Assembly (NCBI GenBank): GCA_041740935.1
Contig: JBGSLA010000128.1
Location: 1 to 16,992, forward strand
Direction: 5' to 3'
Origin: JBGSLA01 sp041740935
GTDB taxonomy: Bacteria > Desulfobacterota > Desulfobaccia > Desulfobaccales > 0-14-0-80-60-11
DNA: 16,992 nt
In this document: positions 4,914 to 12,468 of the stretch, in pieces
How positions within the stretch are numbered: the first letter of the stretch is position 1
How the letters are laid out: every line of letters starts with the position of its first letter
Made by a program: the position numbers and the translations under genes
The notes under the pieces: model-generated
What the model saw: the letters and a program-made list of their open reading frames with translations, nothing else
Told to the model about the DNA's origin: nothing
Databases searched by the model: none

Positions 4914-6845
4914 ATGGCTGAGGAGAAAGTAAAGGACCGCGGTGCTGATTCACCGCTGGCCAGGGCCCTGACCCAGGCCCCCCGGGCGGCCGGGGTCTAT
5001 CTGTTCAAGGACGCCGGCGGCCGGGTGTTGTATGTCGGCAAGGCCGCCAACCTCAAGAACCGCCTGGCCTCCTATCACAAAAGTCCCGAAAAACACGACC
5101 CCAAGACCGCCTTAATGCTGAAGAAGGCGGCCCGGGTGGATTTTATCCTCACCTCCCAGGCCCGGGAAGCCCTGATCCTGGAGCGCACCCTCATCAAGGA
5201 GCACGCGCCCCGCTTCAACGTCAGGCTCCGGGACGACAAGAACTTTCTGTGTCTCAGGATCAATATGCAGGAGGCCTTTCCGGCCCTGCGCTTTGTGCGG
5301 CGCTTCGCCGCGGACGGCGCCCTGTATTTCGGCCCCTACACCTCCAGCGCCGCGGTCCGGGAAACCCTCAAGGTGATCAAGCAGGTCTTTGGCCTCAGGA
5401 CCTGCAAGGAACGGCGCTTCGCCCCCCGGACCCGCCCCTGCCTGGAGGGGCAGATGGGCCGGTGTCTGGCCCCCTGCGCCGGCGGCGTATCGGCGGATGA
5501 CTACCAGCGGGTGGTGCAGCAGGCGGTGCAGTTTCTGCGGGGGCGGGGGCGGAACCTTTTGCGCAGTCTCAAAGAAGAGATGAACCAGGCCGCAGCCGGC
5601 CTGGACTTCGAGCGGGCGGCCCTCTTGCGGGACCGGATAGGGGCCATCGCCGCCACCCTGGAGCGCCAGGCCATGGCCCGCCCCACCTTCCAGGACCAGG
5701 ATGTGGTGGGCCTGGCCCAGGACGGCGAGGAGGCCCTTATCCTGATCTTTCTGGTGCGGGCCGGCCTGGTCACCGGCAGCCAGGAGTATTATTTTGCTGA
5801 AATTCCAGCCGGGGGCGACCTTTTGGGGGATTTCCTCAAGCAATATTACGCCGAAGGACGCCCCCTGCCGGACGAGGTCCTGCTGCCCTGGGACATCCCC
5901 GACCGCAAGGTGCTGGCCGAGGTGCTGAGCGACCAGAAAGGCAAACCGGTGCGCCTGGTGGTCGGAAAAAACGGGGGTGAGGGCACGGGGCCTCCTGCGG
6001 CGGCGCCTCCGCCGGGGCCGCCCGCCTCCGCCGCCAAGTCCTTAAGCGAGCGCCGGCGCCTGGTGGCCCTGGCCCGGGAAAACGCCTGGATGGCCCTGAA
6101 AAGGCGGCAGAGTCTGCCCAGGGGCGTCGATCCCCTGGTGGACCTGAAAGAACGGCTGAATCTGCCCCGGCCCCCCCAGCGCCTGGAATGTCTGGACATT
6201 TCCACCCTCCAGGGGAGCCAGCCGGTGGGCGCGCTGGTGGCCATGAGCGGCGGGCGCCCGGACAAATCCGGCTATCGCCGCTTTCGCATCAAACAGGTGG
6301 CCGGCCAGGACGACTACGCCATGCTGCGGGAGGTGGTGGCGCGGCATTACGGCAAAGCAGGGCAGGCGCTCCCCGACCTATTGGTGGTGGACGGGGGCAA
6401 GGGCCAACTGGGGGTGGTCCTGGAGACCCTGAAAGACCTGGGATTGGCGGACCTGCCCGTGGTGGGGCTGGCCAAGGCGGCGCACCGGGAGGGCCGGGAG
6501 GTGCCGGACCGGCTTTTTCTGCCGGGCCGCAAAAACCCCAAAATTCTGCCAGCTTCGAGCCCCGGCTGGCTATTGTTGCTAAGGCTCAGGGATGAGGCCC
6601 ATCGCTTTGCCATCACCTACCACCGCCGCCGGGCCCGCCAGGAACTGGTGGCCTCGGCCCTGGGCCAGGTGCGGGGTCTGGGTCCGGTGCGCCAAAAATT
6701 GCTCTTGCAGCATTACGCCGGGCTGCAGGAGTTGCACGGGGCCGATGTAGAGGGATTGCGCCAGGTGGGGCGCCTGCCATTGAAGGTGGCGCAAAATTTA
6801 CATGAGTGGCTGCAAAAACAGGATCAGGGGATTCGGCGGCCTTGA
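4914..6845 (+). CDS. uvrC: UvrABC excinuclease subunit C (643 aa)
   Basis: UvrC makes the dual incisions in nucleotide excision repair after UvrA/UvrB find the lesion. The N-terminal GIY-YIG nuclease domain covers about residues 20-95 (GVY at 27-29, YVG at 40-42). A four-cysteine set (C164, C176, C184, C188) matches the Fe-S cluster ligands known in UvrC. The UVR helix that binds UvrB lies at about 218-253. The C-terminal RNase H-like nuclease has D428 (LECLDIST) and D493 (VVDGGKGQ) and a conserved RDEAHRFAITYHRR, followed by tandem helix-hairpin-helix motifs. A Pro/Ala/Gly-rich insertion at about 353-376 separates the halves. The ATG at 4914 lacks a clear ribosome site; an in-frame TTG at 4893 would add seven residues. 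A TTGACA at 4875-4880 could be a -35 box, with only a weak -10 near 4897, which would make the mRNA nearly leaderless. Confidence 0.97.
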   Translation: MAEEKVKDRGADSPLARALTQAPRAAGVYLFKDAGGRVLYVGKAANLKNRLASYHKSPEKHDPKTALMLKKAARVDFILTSQAREALILERTLIKEHAPRFNVRLRDDKNFLCLRINMQEAFPALRFVRRFAADGALYFGPYTSSAAVRETLKVIKQVFGLRTCKERRFAPRTRPCLEGQMGRCLAPCAGGVSADDYQRVVQQAVQFLRGRGRNLLRSLKEEMNQAAAGLDFERAALLRDRIGAIAATLERQAMARPTFQDQDVVGLAQDGEEALILIFLVRAGLVTGSQEYYFAEIPAGGDLLGDFLKQYYAEGRPLPDEVLLPWDIPDRKVLAEVLSDQKGKPVRLVVGKNGGEGTGPPAAAPPPGPPASAAKSLSERRRLVALARENAWMALKRRQSLPRGVDPLVDLKERLNLPRPPQRLECLDISTLQGSQPVGALVAMSGGRPDKSGYRRFRIKQVAGQDDYAMLREVVARHYGKAGQALPDLLVVDGGKGQLGVVLETLKDLGLADLPVVGLAKAAHREGREVPDRLFLPGRKNPKILPASSPGWLLLLRLRDEAHRFAITYHRRRARQELVASALGQVRGLGPVRQKLLLQHYAGLQELHGADVEGLRQVGRLPLKVAQNLHEWLQKQDQGIRRP

Positions 6846-6910
6846 AGGCTTATTTTTCAGAACCGTCGCGCCTGAGCCCCTGGCTCTCTCCAAACCAGGT
6901 AAAGCCTGGT

Positions 6911-6955
6911 GGCACAGGTGTCCCGTCTGTGCCGGCACAGGTTGAAAACCTGTGC
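6911..6955 (+). repeat. Tandem pair of short palindromes after uvrC
   Basis: Two back-to-back inverted repeats, GGCACAGGTGTCCC..TGTGCC (6911-6933) and GGCACAGGTTGAAAACCTGT (6934-6953, continuing GC to 6955), share the GGCACAGGT arm but have different loops. Relatives occur near 3219 and 13737. Stems of this strength could terminate or slow transcription, but no U-run follows. Confidence 0.7.
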
Positions 6956-7117
6956 TACTAATCTCGAGTTTGTGGTTTTTTGACAAAGATTTTGCTTGCA
7001 ACATGTTAATCTTATTAAGAAATCATTCAATTTTTTCAGTTTGGTTCCGGCCTTTAGGCCGGGATGTGCCACCAGGTGATCGGCGGGCTGGGCTGGCCCT
7101 ACACCACAGTTGCTCAT

Positions 7118-7263
7118 ACGCCTGCGCTTTTCTTAAAAACAGGAAAAATCCGGTGGGGCGGGCCTCCGTGCCCGCCTTAACCAAAGGCGGCCAGGGACGG
7201 CCGCCCCACCAGAGTATGGCCTCTATGTTGCAGGCTTTAGACCTTGGACTTTTCAAGATAGTC
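7118..7263 (-). repeat. Composite repeat H-C-B, inverted copy upstream of the sialidase-fold gene
   Basis: Read on the minus strand, this begins GACTATCTTGAAAAGTCCAAGG with three heptads (AAGTCCA, AGGTCTA, AAGCCTG; 7231-7251). After about 20 bp come module C (7152-7210, double palindrome) and a diverged module B (7118-7151, ATTTTTCCTG...GAGCAACTG). Order and polarity match the plus-strand copy at 2923-3130. Of 6846-7300, the part outside the repeats holds only an AT-rich patch at 6960-7035 with a TTGACA at 6980-6985, a possible distant promoter for the next gene. Confidence 0.75.
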
Positions 7264-7300
7264 CATTAATTCTTCCCAGGTGTGAAAAGCGAGCGCCGAC

Positions 7301-8476
7301 GTGGCCCTGAATTCCCGACCGCTCAAGTGGTTCCTGGCCCTGATGGTGGTGATCCTCTACGGCGTCCCCTTTTACCAGGCCTATGTGGCGCCAGGGGAAA
7401 CGAGATGGGCCGCGCTGGAAATCAAGGAAGCCCTGCCGGCCCCGGCCAGCTTGGCGGAGCGGCCCTTTTTTGCGGCACAATTCGTCAATCAGGCCCGGCC
7501 GGGGGTGCAGTGCCACGTCTCCGCCATCGCGGCGGCCGGGGAAGACCGGCTGATATGCACCTGGTACGCCGGCTCCCGGGAAGGCGCTGCGGATGTAGCC
7601 ATTTTTTCTGCTTTTTTTGAGGAAAAGACCGGGACCTGGACGGAACCCCGGGTGCTGGTGGACCGGCAGCTAAGCGCCGCCGAACTCGGGCGCTGGGTGA
7701 GGAAAGTCGGCAATGCCGCGGTTATGAACGACAGCCAGGGCGGCCTCTGGCTGTTTTATGCCACCCTCCTGGGCGGCTGGTCCACCGCCTCCCTGAATTA
7801 CAAGGTCTCCCGGGACGGGGGCCAAACCTGGAGCGCCAGCCGCAAACTGATTTTAAGCCCTTTTTTCAATCTGACCGCCAACGTCAAAAATTCCGGGGTC
7901 AATCTCAGGAACGGCGCCTTTCTGCTGCCGGTTTATCACGAATTTCTCCGTAAATTTTCCCAGGTGCTGCTGCTTCGCGCCGAGGAAGGCGAGCCGCGCT
8001 GGGAAATCCGGAGGATGACCGACCGCCGCAGCGCCATCCAACCGGCCCTCATCCCCCAGGGCCGCACCGATCTGGCCGCCTTTTTCCGGAACGCCGCGGG
8101 AGGGGGGCAAAGCCATATCCTGAAAGCCGAGAGCCCGGACGCGGGCCGGAGTTGGTCGGAGCTGACCGCCACCCCCCTCCCCAACCCCGATGCCGGCTTC
8201 GATATGATCCGCCTCGCCGACGGCGCCATCCTGGGCGCAATCAACAAGACTTTTCACGATCGCCACAATCTCACCCTGGTCATTTCCCGGGATCGAGGGG
8301 CGACCTGGAAGGACCTGCAGGTCCTCGAGCATAACCCCGGCCGGGAATATTCCTATCCTTCCCTGACACGCACTTCACGGTATTATCATCTGACCTACAC
8401 GTATGAGAGAAAACAGATAAAACATGTGGTTTTTAACGAAGCCTGGCTGAAGGGGCTTGACGCGCATGGTCATTAG
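7301..8476 (+). CDS. Membrane-anchored sialidase-fold (BNR_2 / Asp-box) protein (391 aa)
   Basis: Six-bladed beta-propeller of the exo-sialidase-like BNR_2 type, probably a glycan-active hydrolase or lectin outside the cytoplasm; the true substrate is unknown. An N-terminal hydrophobic helix at about residues 10-29, after a short basic stretch, is an uncleaved anchor or signal. Three Asp boxes are visible: SRDGGQTW (170-177), SPDAGRSW (278-285) and SRDRGATW (329-336). Family landmarks include CHVSAIAAAGEDRLICTWYA near 71-90, IQPAL near 246-250, LPNPDAGFDMIRLADG near 293-308 and REYSYPSL near 348-355, followed by HLTYTYERKQIKH. The GTG at 7301 is the only start after an upstream in-frame stop that includes the whole hydrophobic helix; an ATG at 7343 would cut it. 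The Shine-Dalgarno is poor. The last 11 bases overlap the next gene, so the two are probably translated together. Confidence 0.85.
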   Translation: MALNSRPLKWFLALMVVILYGVPFYQAYVAPGETRWAALEIKEALPAPASLAERPFFAAQFVNQARPGVQCHVSAIAAAGEDRLICTWYAGSREGAADVAIFSAFFEEKTGTWTEPRVLVDRQLSAAELGRWVRKVGNAAVMNDSQGGLWLFYATLLGGWSTASLNYKVSRDGGQTWSASRKLILSPFFNLTANVKNSGVNLRNGAFLLPVYHEFLRKFSQVLLLRAEEGEPRWEIRRMTDRRSAIQPALIPQGRTDLAAFFRNAAGGGQSHILKAESPDAGRSWSELTATPLPNPDAGFDMIRLADGAILGAINKTFHDRHNLTLVISRDRGATWKDLQVLEHNPGREYSYPSLTRTSRYYHLTYTYERKQIKHVVFNEAWLKGLDAHGH

Positions 8477-9083
8477 AGATTATTTTCAATTTATAGTCCC
8501 ATTTTTGCTCGTTACATTATTCATTTTTGGCGTTTCTTCACGGGCCGGTATAAAAGATAAAAAATGGCACCTTATTTTCGTCCTCATAGTAAGTGCTTGT
8601 CTTACTTTTATCCCTCTTTGCGGCTTATCTCTGGCTGAATATCTTCTCTCCATCAACCCCAATTTTTCCATCGGCAGTCTGGCTCTGGTCGCGATTATAT
8701 TAATTCCCTATTTCATTGACCGGCAGATTTTAGAAGAAAAGTATCTGATCTCCTTTTGTTTATGGAACCTAGGACTTTCTTTGGGGTTATTTTCCTCTTA
8801 TCTGGGTGTCGTGCCTTATGATCTGTACGCCCTGGGATATGGTTTTTCCTCCTGGTTTGTTTTCATGGCGGCTGTCACCCTTTTCCTTATTTGGTCTGGA
8901 AATCCCTTGTCCCTGATTTTTCTGGCCTATATTACAGCCTTTAATCTGAAGCTCCTGCCCTCCGGCAATTTATTTGACTACCTCACCGACGGCTTCCTGC
9001 TGATTCTGTCGGTGGGGGTGCTGGTCTGCTTGGCCCTGAAAAATCGGCGCGCTCAGGCCTGGACGGGAAAAGGCGCCGCCTGA
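8466..9083 (+). CDS. Polytopic membrane protein of unknown function (205 aa)
   Basis: I do not recognise this family. It is strongly hydrophobic, with about six or seven predicted membrane helices (roughly 6-25, 33-55, 65-83, 90-110, 118-140, 143-160, 168-188) and a basic C-terminal tail. No catalytic or cofactor motif stands out. The ATG at 8466 lies inside the end of the sialidase-fold gene (11-bp overlap), suggesting translational coupling and a shared membrane job; a TTG at 8457 is an alternative. Its first 450 bases are visibly AT-richer and use T-ending codons far more than neighbouring genes. This could reflect its Phe/Leu/Ile-rich content, relaxed codon choice or recent acquisition. 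A hairpin begins at its stop codon. Confidence 0.75.
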   Translation: MVIRDYFQFIVPFLLVTLFIFGVSSRAGIKDKKWHLIFVLIVSACLTFIPLCGLSLAEYLLSINPNFSIGSLALVAIILIPYFIDRQILEEKYLISFCLWNLGLSLGLFSSYLGVVPYDLYALGYGFSSWFVFMAAVTLFLIWSGNPLSLIFLAYITAFNLKLLPSGNLFDYLTDGFLLILSVGVLVCLALKNRRAQAWTGKGAA

Positions 9084-9104
9084 GACCATGCCTGATCCGG
9101 TCTC
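9082..9104 (+). terminator. Hairpin at the end of the sialidase-fold/membrane-protein unit
   Basis: GAGACC (9082-9087) pairs perfectly with GGTCTC (9099-9104) around an 11-base loop and starts within the stop codon. There is no immediate U-run (a short TTTTG comes 12 bases later), so termination is only a possibility. Confidence 0.25.
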
Positions 9105-9147
9105 CCACCCTGCTGTTTTGAACAGTTCCTCAGGCGGCCATATTGCG

Positions 9148-9373
9148 GTAGGGCGGCCGTCCCTGGCCGCCCATGGTGCAGGCGGGCACGGAGGCCCGCC
9201 CTACCAAATTTTTCCTAAGTTTTGGGAGAGCCAAGGGCTCATGAGCGACTATTATGAAAAGTCTCCCGTAGGGCGCGTTTTACGCGCCCAAAAATGGTGC
9301 GGGAAACGCACCCTACAGAGCTTTGCGCCAAATCAGGCGATGTGTCGAGGCGGGCGGGACGCCCGCCCTACGC
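9148..9373 (+). repeat. Composite repeat C-B copy 3 plus two further palindromes
   Basis: Module C (9148-9205) is almost the same as that at 3016. Module B (9208-9263) has the intact stem GAGCC-AAG-GGCTC and ends ACTATTATGAAAAGTC. Then come a nested pair GTAGGGCGCG...CGCGCCC / GGTGCGGGAAACGCACCCTAC (9268-9316) and GGCGGGCGGGACGCCCGCC near 9350. A reversed fragment resembling the end of module B (GAACAGTTCCTCAGG) lies just before, near 9119. This fills the space between two convergent genes; no coding region is seen. Confidence 0.8.
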
Positions 9374-9409
9374 GGCTGATTTATTTATTGTTTTTTATCG
9401 AAAACCGGC

Positions 9410-10192
9410 TTAATGGCGGGCGGGGTTGGAGGCCAGGCCCTCGACCTGCTCCTGGGTGAGGCCGAAACGGCGGTCCCGCTGCTGATATTCCATGAGGGCC
9501 TTGATGAATTCCTCTTCCCGGAAATCAGGCCACAGGGTGTCGGTGAAATACAGTTCGGTGTAGGCAGTTTGCCACAGCAGAAAATTGCTCAGGCGGTACT
9601 CGCCGCTGGTGCGGATGAGGAGGTCAGGGTCGGGAATGCCGGTGGTGAACAGACGGCCGGCAAAGTTTTCGGGGTGGATATCTTCGGGCCGGAGGCGCCC
9701 CGCCTGGACGTCCGCGGCCAGGGAGCGGGCCGCGTGGACGATTTCGCTCCTGCCGCCGTAGCTCAGGGCCAACAACAAGGTCATCCTCGCCCCTTCCCGG
9801 GTGGCCGCCTCGGTCCGGGCCAATTCCCTTTTGGCGTTTTCCGGCAGGCGGGAAAGGTCCCCGATGGCCCTGAGGGCGATCCGGTTTTCCTGCATTTCCG
9901 CCAGTTCCTGGCGCAAATAGCGGGACAAGAGACTCATCAGGGCCCTTATCTCCATGGTCGGGCGCTGCCAGTTTTCTTCTGAAAAGGTGTACAGGGTGAG
10001 GTATTCGATCCCCAGCCGTCGGGCCAGGCGCACCACCACCCGCACCGATTCGACGCCGGTCAGGTGGCCCCTCACCCGATGCAGGCCTTGGCGTTTGGCC
10101 CAGCGGCCGTTGCCGTCCATAATGACGGCCACATGACGGGGCAGGCGGCGGTGGTCCAGAGGCGCCGCGGCTTGGGGGAGGTCTTTGGCCAT
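9410..10192 (-). CDS. uppS: Isoprenyl transferase / undecaprenyl diphosphate synthase (260 aa)
   Basis: Cis-prenyltransferase that condenses isopentenyl diphosphate onto farnesyl diphosphate to make the C55 lipid carrier for peptidoglycan and surface polysaccharides. The catalytic Asp is D26 in HVAVIMDGNGRWA. SFSEENW is replaced here by TFSEENWQRP. The RTSGEYRLSNFLLWQTAYTE stretch, which binds diphosphate and shapes the active site, is intact, and LWPDF is present. Length is normal. The start lies 5 bp after the frr stop codon with only AGAG as ribosome site, so coupling to frr is likely. It is the last gene of the operon; cdsA and dxr, which often follow, are absent, replaced by repeats and a convergent unit. 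Confidence 0.97.
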   Translation of the reverse strand: MAKDLPQAAAPLDHRRLPRHVAVIMDGNGRWAKRQGLHRVRGHLTGVESVRVVVRLARRLGIEYLTLYTFSEENWQRPTMEIRALMSLLSRYLRQELAEMQENRIALRAIGDLSRLPENAKRELARTEAATREGARMTLLLALSYGGRSEIVHAARSLAADVQAGRLRPEDIHPENFAGRLFTTGIPDPDLLIRTSGEYRLSNFLLWQTAYTELYFTDTLWPDFREEEFIKALMEYQQRDRRFGLTQEQVEGLASNPARH

Positions 10193-10197
10193 ACTCT

Positions 10198-10755
10198 CTA
10201 AAACGACATGATCTCCTTTTCTTTTTCCGCGGCCTGGGCATCCACTTTTTTGATGAAGTCGTCGGTGATTTTCTGAACCTCATCCTGGGCCCGATGGGCG
10301 TCGTCTTCGGAGATGTGTTTGTCCTTTTTCAGGTCTTTCAAGCTTTCATTGCCGTCCCGGCGCACATTGCGGAGGGCCACCTTGGCTTCCTCGGCCATTT
10401 TTTTCACCACCTTGACCAATTCCTTGCGCCGTTCGGTGGTGAGGGTGGGGATGGGCAGCCGGATAAGTTTGCCGTCGTTGGTGGGAGTGAGGCCCAGGTC
10501 GGACTTCATGACGGCCTTTTCAATATCGGCCAGCAGGGTGGGGTCCCAGGGCTGAATGGTGAGCAGGCGGGGTTCCGGCGCGGCCAGGGAAGCCACCTGG
10601 GACAGGGGCATACTGGCATTGTAAGCCTCCACCTTGATGCCCTCCAGCAGGGCCACCGAGGCCCGGCCGGTGCGCACCCGGCCCAGGTCGTGGGCCATGG
10701 CTTCCAGGACCTTGTTCATCCGGCGTTTCAGATCTTCCAGGATTTTTGCTTTCAT
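10198..10755 (-). CDS. frr: Ribosome recycling factor (185 aa)
   Basis: RRF splits post-termination ribosomes together with EF-G. Full family length and landmarks are present: RVRTGRASVALLEGIKVEAYN in the first long helix and turn, QPWDPTLLADIEKAV, and GKLIRLPIPTLTTERRKELVK. The basic helix KVALRNVRRDGNESLKDLKKDK and the ending EKEKEIMSF complete the set. The ATG at 10755 overlaps the pyrH stop as ATGA, and a GGAG site lies inside the pyrH end, so translation is coupled. Confidence 0.98.
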   Translation of the reverse strand: MKAKILEDLKRRMNKVLEAMAHDLGRVRTGRASVALLEGIKVEAYNASMPLSQVASLAAPEPRLLTIQPWDPTLLADIEKAVMKSDLGLTPTNDGKLIRLPIPTLTTERRKELVKVVKKMAEEAKVALRNVRRDGNESLKDLKKDKHISEDDAHRAQDEVQKITDDFIKKVDAQAAEKEKEIMSF

Positions 10756-11477
10756 GGGGACTCCACCAGTGTACCCACCTCCCGGCCCAGGATCACCCTC
10801 AACATGTTCCCCGGTTCCAGGAGCTTAAAAACAATGATGGGGATTTTTTGTTCCATGGACATGGTGACCGCGGTCGAATCCATGACCTTAAGCGACTTTT
10901 CCAACACTTCAAAATAGGTAAGGCGGCGGATCATGCGGGCCTCGGGGTGCAAAACCGGATCCCGGTCGTAGATGCCGTCCACCTTGGTGCCCTTGAGGAT
11001 GACCTGGGCCCCCAGTTCCGTGGCCCTCAGGGCCGCGGCGGTGTCGGTGGTGAAGTGGGGGCTGCCGGTGCCCGCGGCCAGGATGACCACCCGGCCTTTT
11101 TCCAGATGGCGCAAGGCCCGGCGGCGGATATAGGGTTCGGCCACCTCGTGCATGGCGATGGCGCTCAGCACCCGGGTGGGGACGCCTTCCTTTTCCAGGG
11201 CGTCCTGCAGGGCCAGGGCGTTGATCACCGTGGCCAGCATGCCCATGTAGTCGGCCACGGCCCGCTCCAGGCCCATGGCGGCGGCGGCCAGACCCCGGAA
11301 GATGTTGCCCCCGCCCACCACAATGCCCATCTCCACCTTCAGGGCCAGGAGCATTTTGATCTCCCGGGCAATGACCTGCAGGGTCTCCGGGCACAGGCCG
11401 AATTTCTTGTCACCCGCCAGGGTCTCGCCGCTGACTTTGAGAAGGACCCGGCGGTATTTAGGCTCGTCAGGACTCAC
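10752..11477 (-). CDS. pyrH: UMP kinase (241 aa)
   Basis: Hexameric bacterial UMP kinase of the amino-acid-kinase fold; it makes UDP from UMP and ATP. It shows LLKVSGETLAGD near the N-terminus (Val and Thr where Leu and Ala are common), VVGGGNIFRG, and a GTGSPHFTTDTAAALRA nucleotide-binding segment. LKGTKVDGIYDRDP and MDSTAVTMS, characteristic of the family, are also present. The start is GTG at 11475-11477, with TGAGGA supplied by the end of tsf 7 bp upstream. It overlaps frr by 4 bp. All features fit the rpsB-tsf-pyrH-frr operon. Confidence 0.97.
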   Translation of the reverse strand: MSPDEPKYRRVLLKVSGETLAGDKKFGLCPETLQVIAREIKMLLALKVEMGIVVGGGNIFRGLAAAAMGLERAVADYMGMLATVINALALQDALEKEGVPTRVLSAIAMHEVAEPYIRRRALRHLEKGRVVILAAGTGSPHFTTDTAAALRATELGAQVILKGTKVDGIYDRDPVLHPEARMIRRLTYFEVLEKSLKVMDSTAVTMSMEQKIPIIVFKLLEPGNMLRVILGREVGTLVESP

Positions 11478-11484
11478 GCGGTCC

Positions 11485-12345
11485 TCAGGCGCCCACCTGG
11501 TAGCGCACGAAACGGGCCACGCTGACCGGTCCGCCGCCGGCTGCCCCCGCCTCTTTGAGCAGCTGGGCCACGGTGACCTCGGGGTTTTTCACAAAGGCCT
11601 GCTCCACCAGGCAGACTTCTTTAAAGAATTTTTCCAGCCGGCCGCTGACCATGCGTTCGATGATTTTGTCGGGTTTGCCGGATTCCTTGGCCTGGGCTGC
11701 ATAGATGGCCTTTTCCTTGTCCACCGCCTCAGGATCCAGGCCTTCCGGGGCCACGGCCAGGGGATTGGTGGCGGCCACCTGCATGGCCAGATCTTTGGCC
11801 AGGGCCTGCAGTTCGCCGGCATGGGAATTGGCTTTCAGTTCCAGGAGCACCCCGATTTTGCCTCCGAAATGAATATACGCGGCCACGGGGCCGCCGCCGG
11901 CAAAGCGGCTGAAGCGCTGGAGGCGGATATTTTCGCCGATCTGGCCGATGAGTTCGGTCAGATATTCCTGCACGCTGGGGCCGGCCTGGCCCCCCCAGGG
12001 TTGGGCCAACAGCGCCTCCAGGTCCGCCGGCGCGGTTTGGGCGATCTGGGCCGCCAGGGCATTGCCGAAGGCCTGGAAGGCGTCGGTTTTGGCCACAAAG
12101 TCAGACTCGCAGTTCACCTCCAAAAGCACCCCGGTGGCGCCGTCCGGCCCCAGATGCGACCAGACGGTCCCTTCGGAGGTGGCCCGTTCGGCCCGTTTGG
12201 TGGCCACCGCGATGCCTTTTTGGCGCAGATAGGTGACCGCGGCCTCCAGGTCGCCGTCGGTCTCCTGCAGGGCTTTCTTGCAATCCATGAAGCCGCAGTT
12301 GGTTTTATCGCGCAGCTGTTTGACCAGTTCAGCGGAAATTGCCAA
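11485..12345 (-). CDS. tsf: Elongation factor Ts (286 aa), TTG start
   Basis: EF-Ts is the nucleotide exchange factor of EF-Tu. The N-terminal UBA-like domain (AISAELVKQLRDKTNCGFMDCKKAL) and the CESDFVAKTDAF core motif are present, followed by two core subdomains. The C-terminal region includes the KIIERMVSGRLEKFFKEVCLVEQAFVK block. The start is taken as TTG at 12343-12345, because AAGGAGG lies 7 bases upstream and the family begins exactly here (M-AISAELV). An ATG at 12390 would add 15 residues that read through the Shine-Dalgarno and part of the intergenic hairpin, so it is rejected. pyrH follows after 7 bp. Confidence 0.96.
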   Translation of the reverse strand: MAISAELVKQLRDKTNCGFMDCKKALQETDGDLEAAVTYLRQKGIAVATKRAERATSEGTVWSHLGPDGATGVLLEVNCESDFVAKTDAFQAFGNALAAQIAQTAPADLEALLAQPWGGQAGPSVQEYLTELIGQIGENIRLQRFSRFAGGGPVAAYIHFGGKIGVLLELKANSHAGELQALAKDLAMQVAATNPLAVAPEGLDPEAVDKEKAIYAAQAKESGKPDKIIERMVSGRLEKFFKEVCLVEQAFVKNPEVTVAQLLKEAGAAGGGPVSVARFVRYQVGA

Positions 12346-12370
12346 AATATTTCCTCCTTGCCGCACCCGT

Positions 12371-12436
12371 GCCCGGGGCTTCGATGCCATCGGTCAGGCC
12401 CATACTATATAAGCTGGGAGTATCGACGCCCCGGGC
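12371..12436 (-). promoter_or_regulatory. Long hairpin in the rpsB-tsf intergenic region
   Basis: On the transcript strand GCCCGGGGCGTCGAT (12422-12436) pairs with ATCGAAGCCCCGGGC (12371-12385), a 15-bp stem with one mismatch. The 36-base loop contains a smaller CCCA...TGGG pairing and a TATATAGTAT patch. It ends about 20 bases before the tsf Shine-Dalgarno. No U-run follows. It may be an attenuation, RNA-processing or mRNA-protecting element that sets the S2:EF-Ts ratio; the role is inferred. Confidence 0.6.
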
Positions 12437-12468
12437 AGACAGGCGCGCCCTTGTTCAGGCTGATTCTT

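Noticed and set aside
6836..6860. GCCTTGAAGGC followed by TTATTTTTC at the uvrC stop, as an intrinsic terminator
   Set aside because: The usable stem is only three base pairs once a normal loop is allowed.
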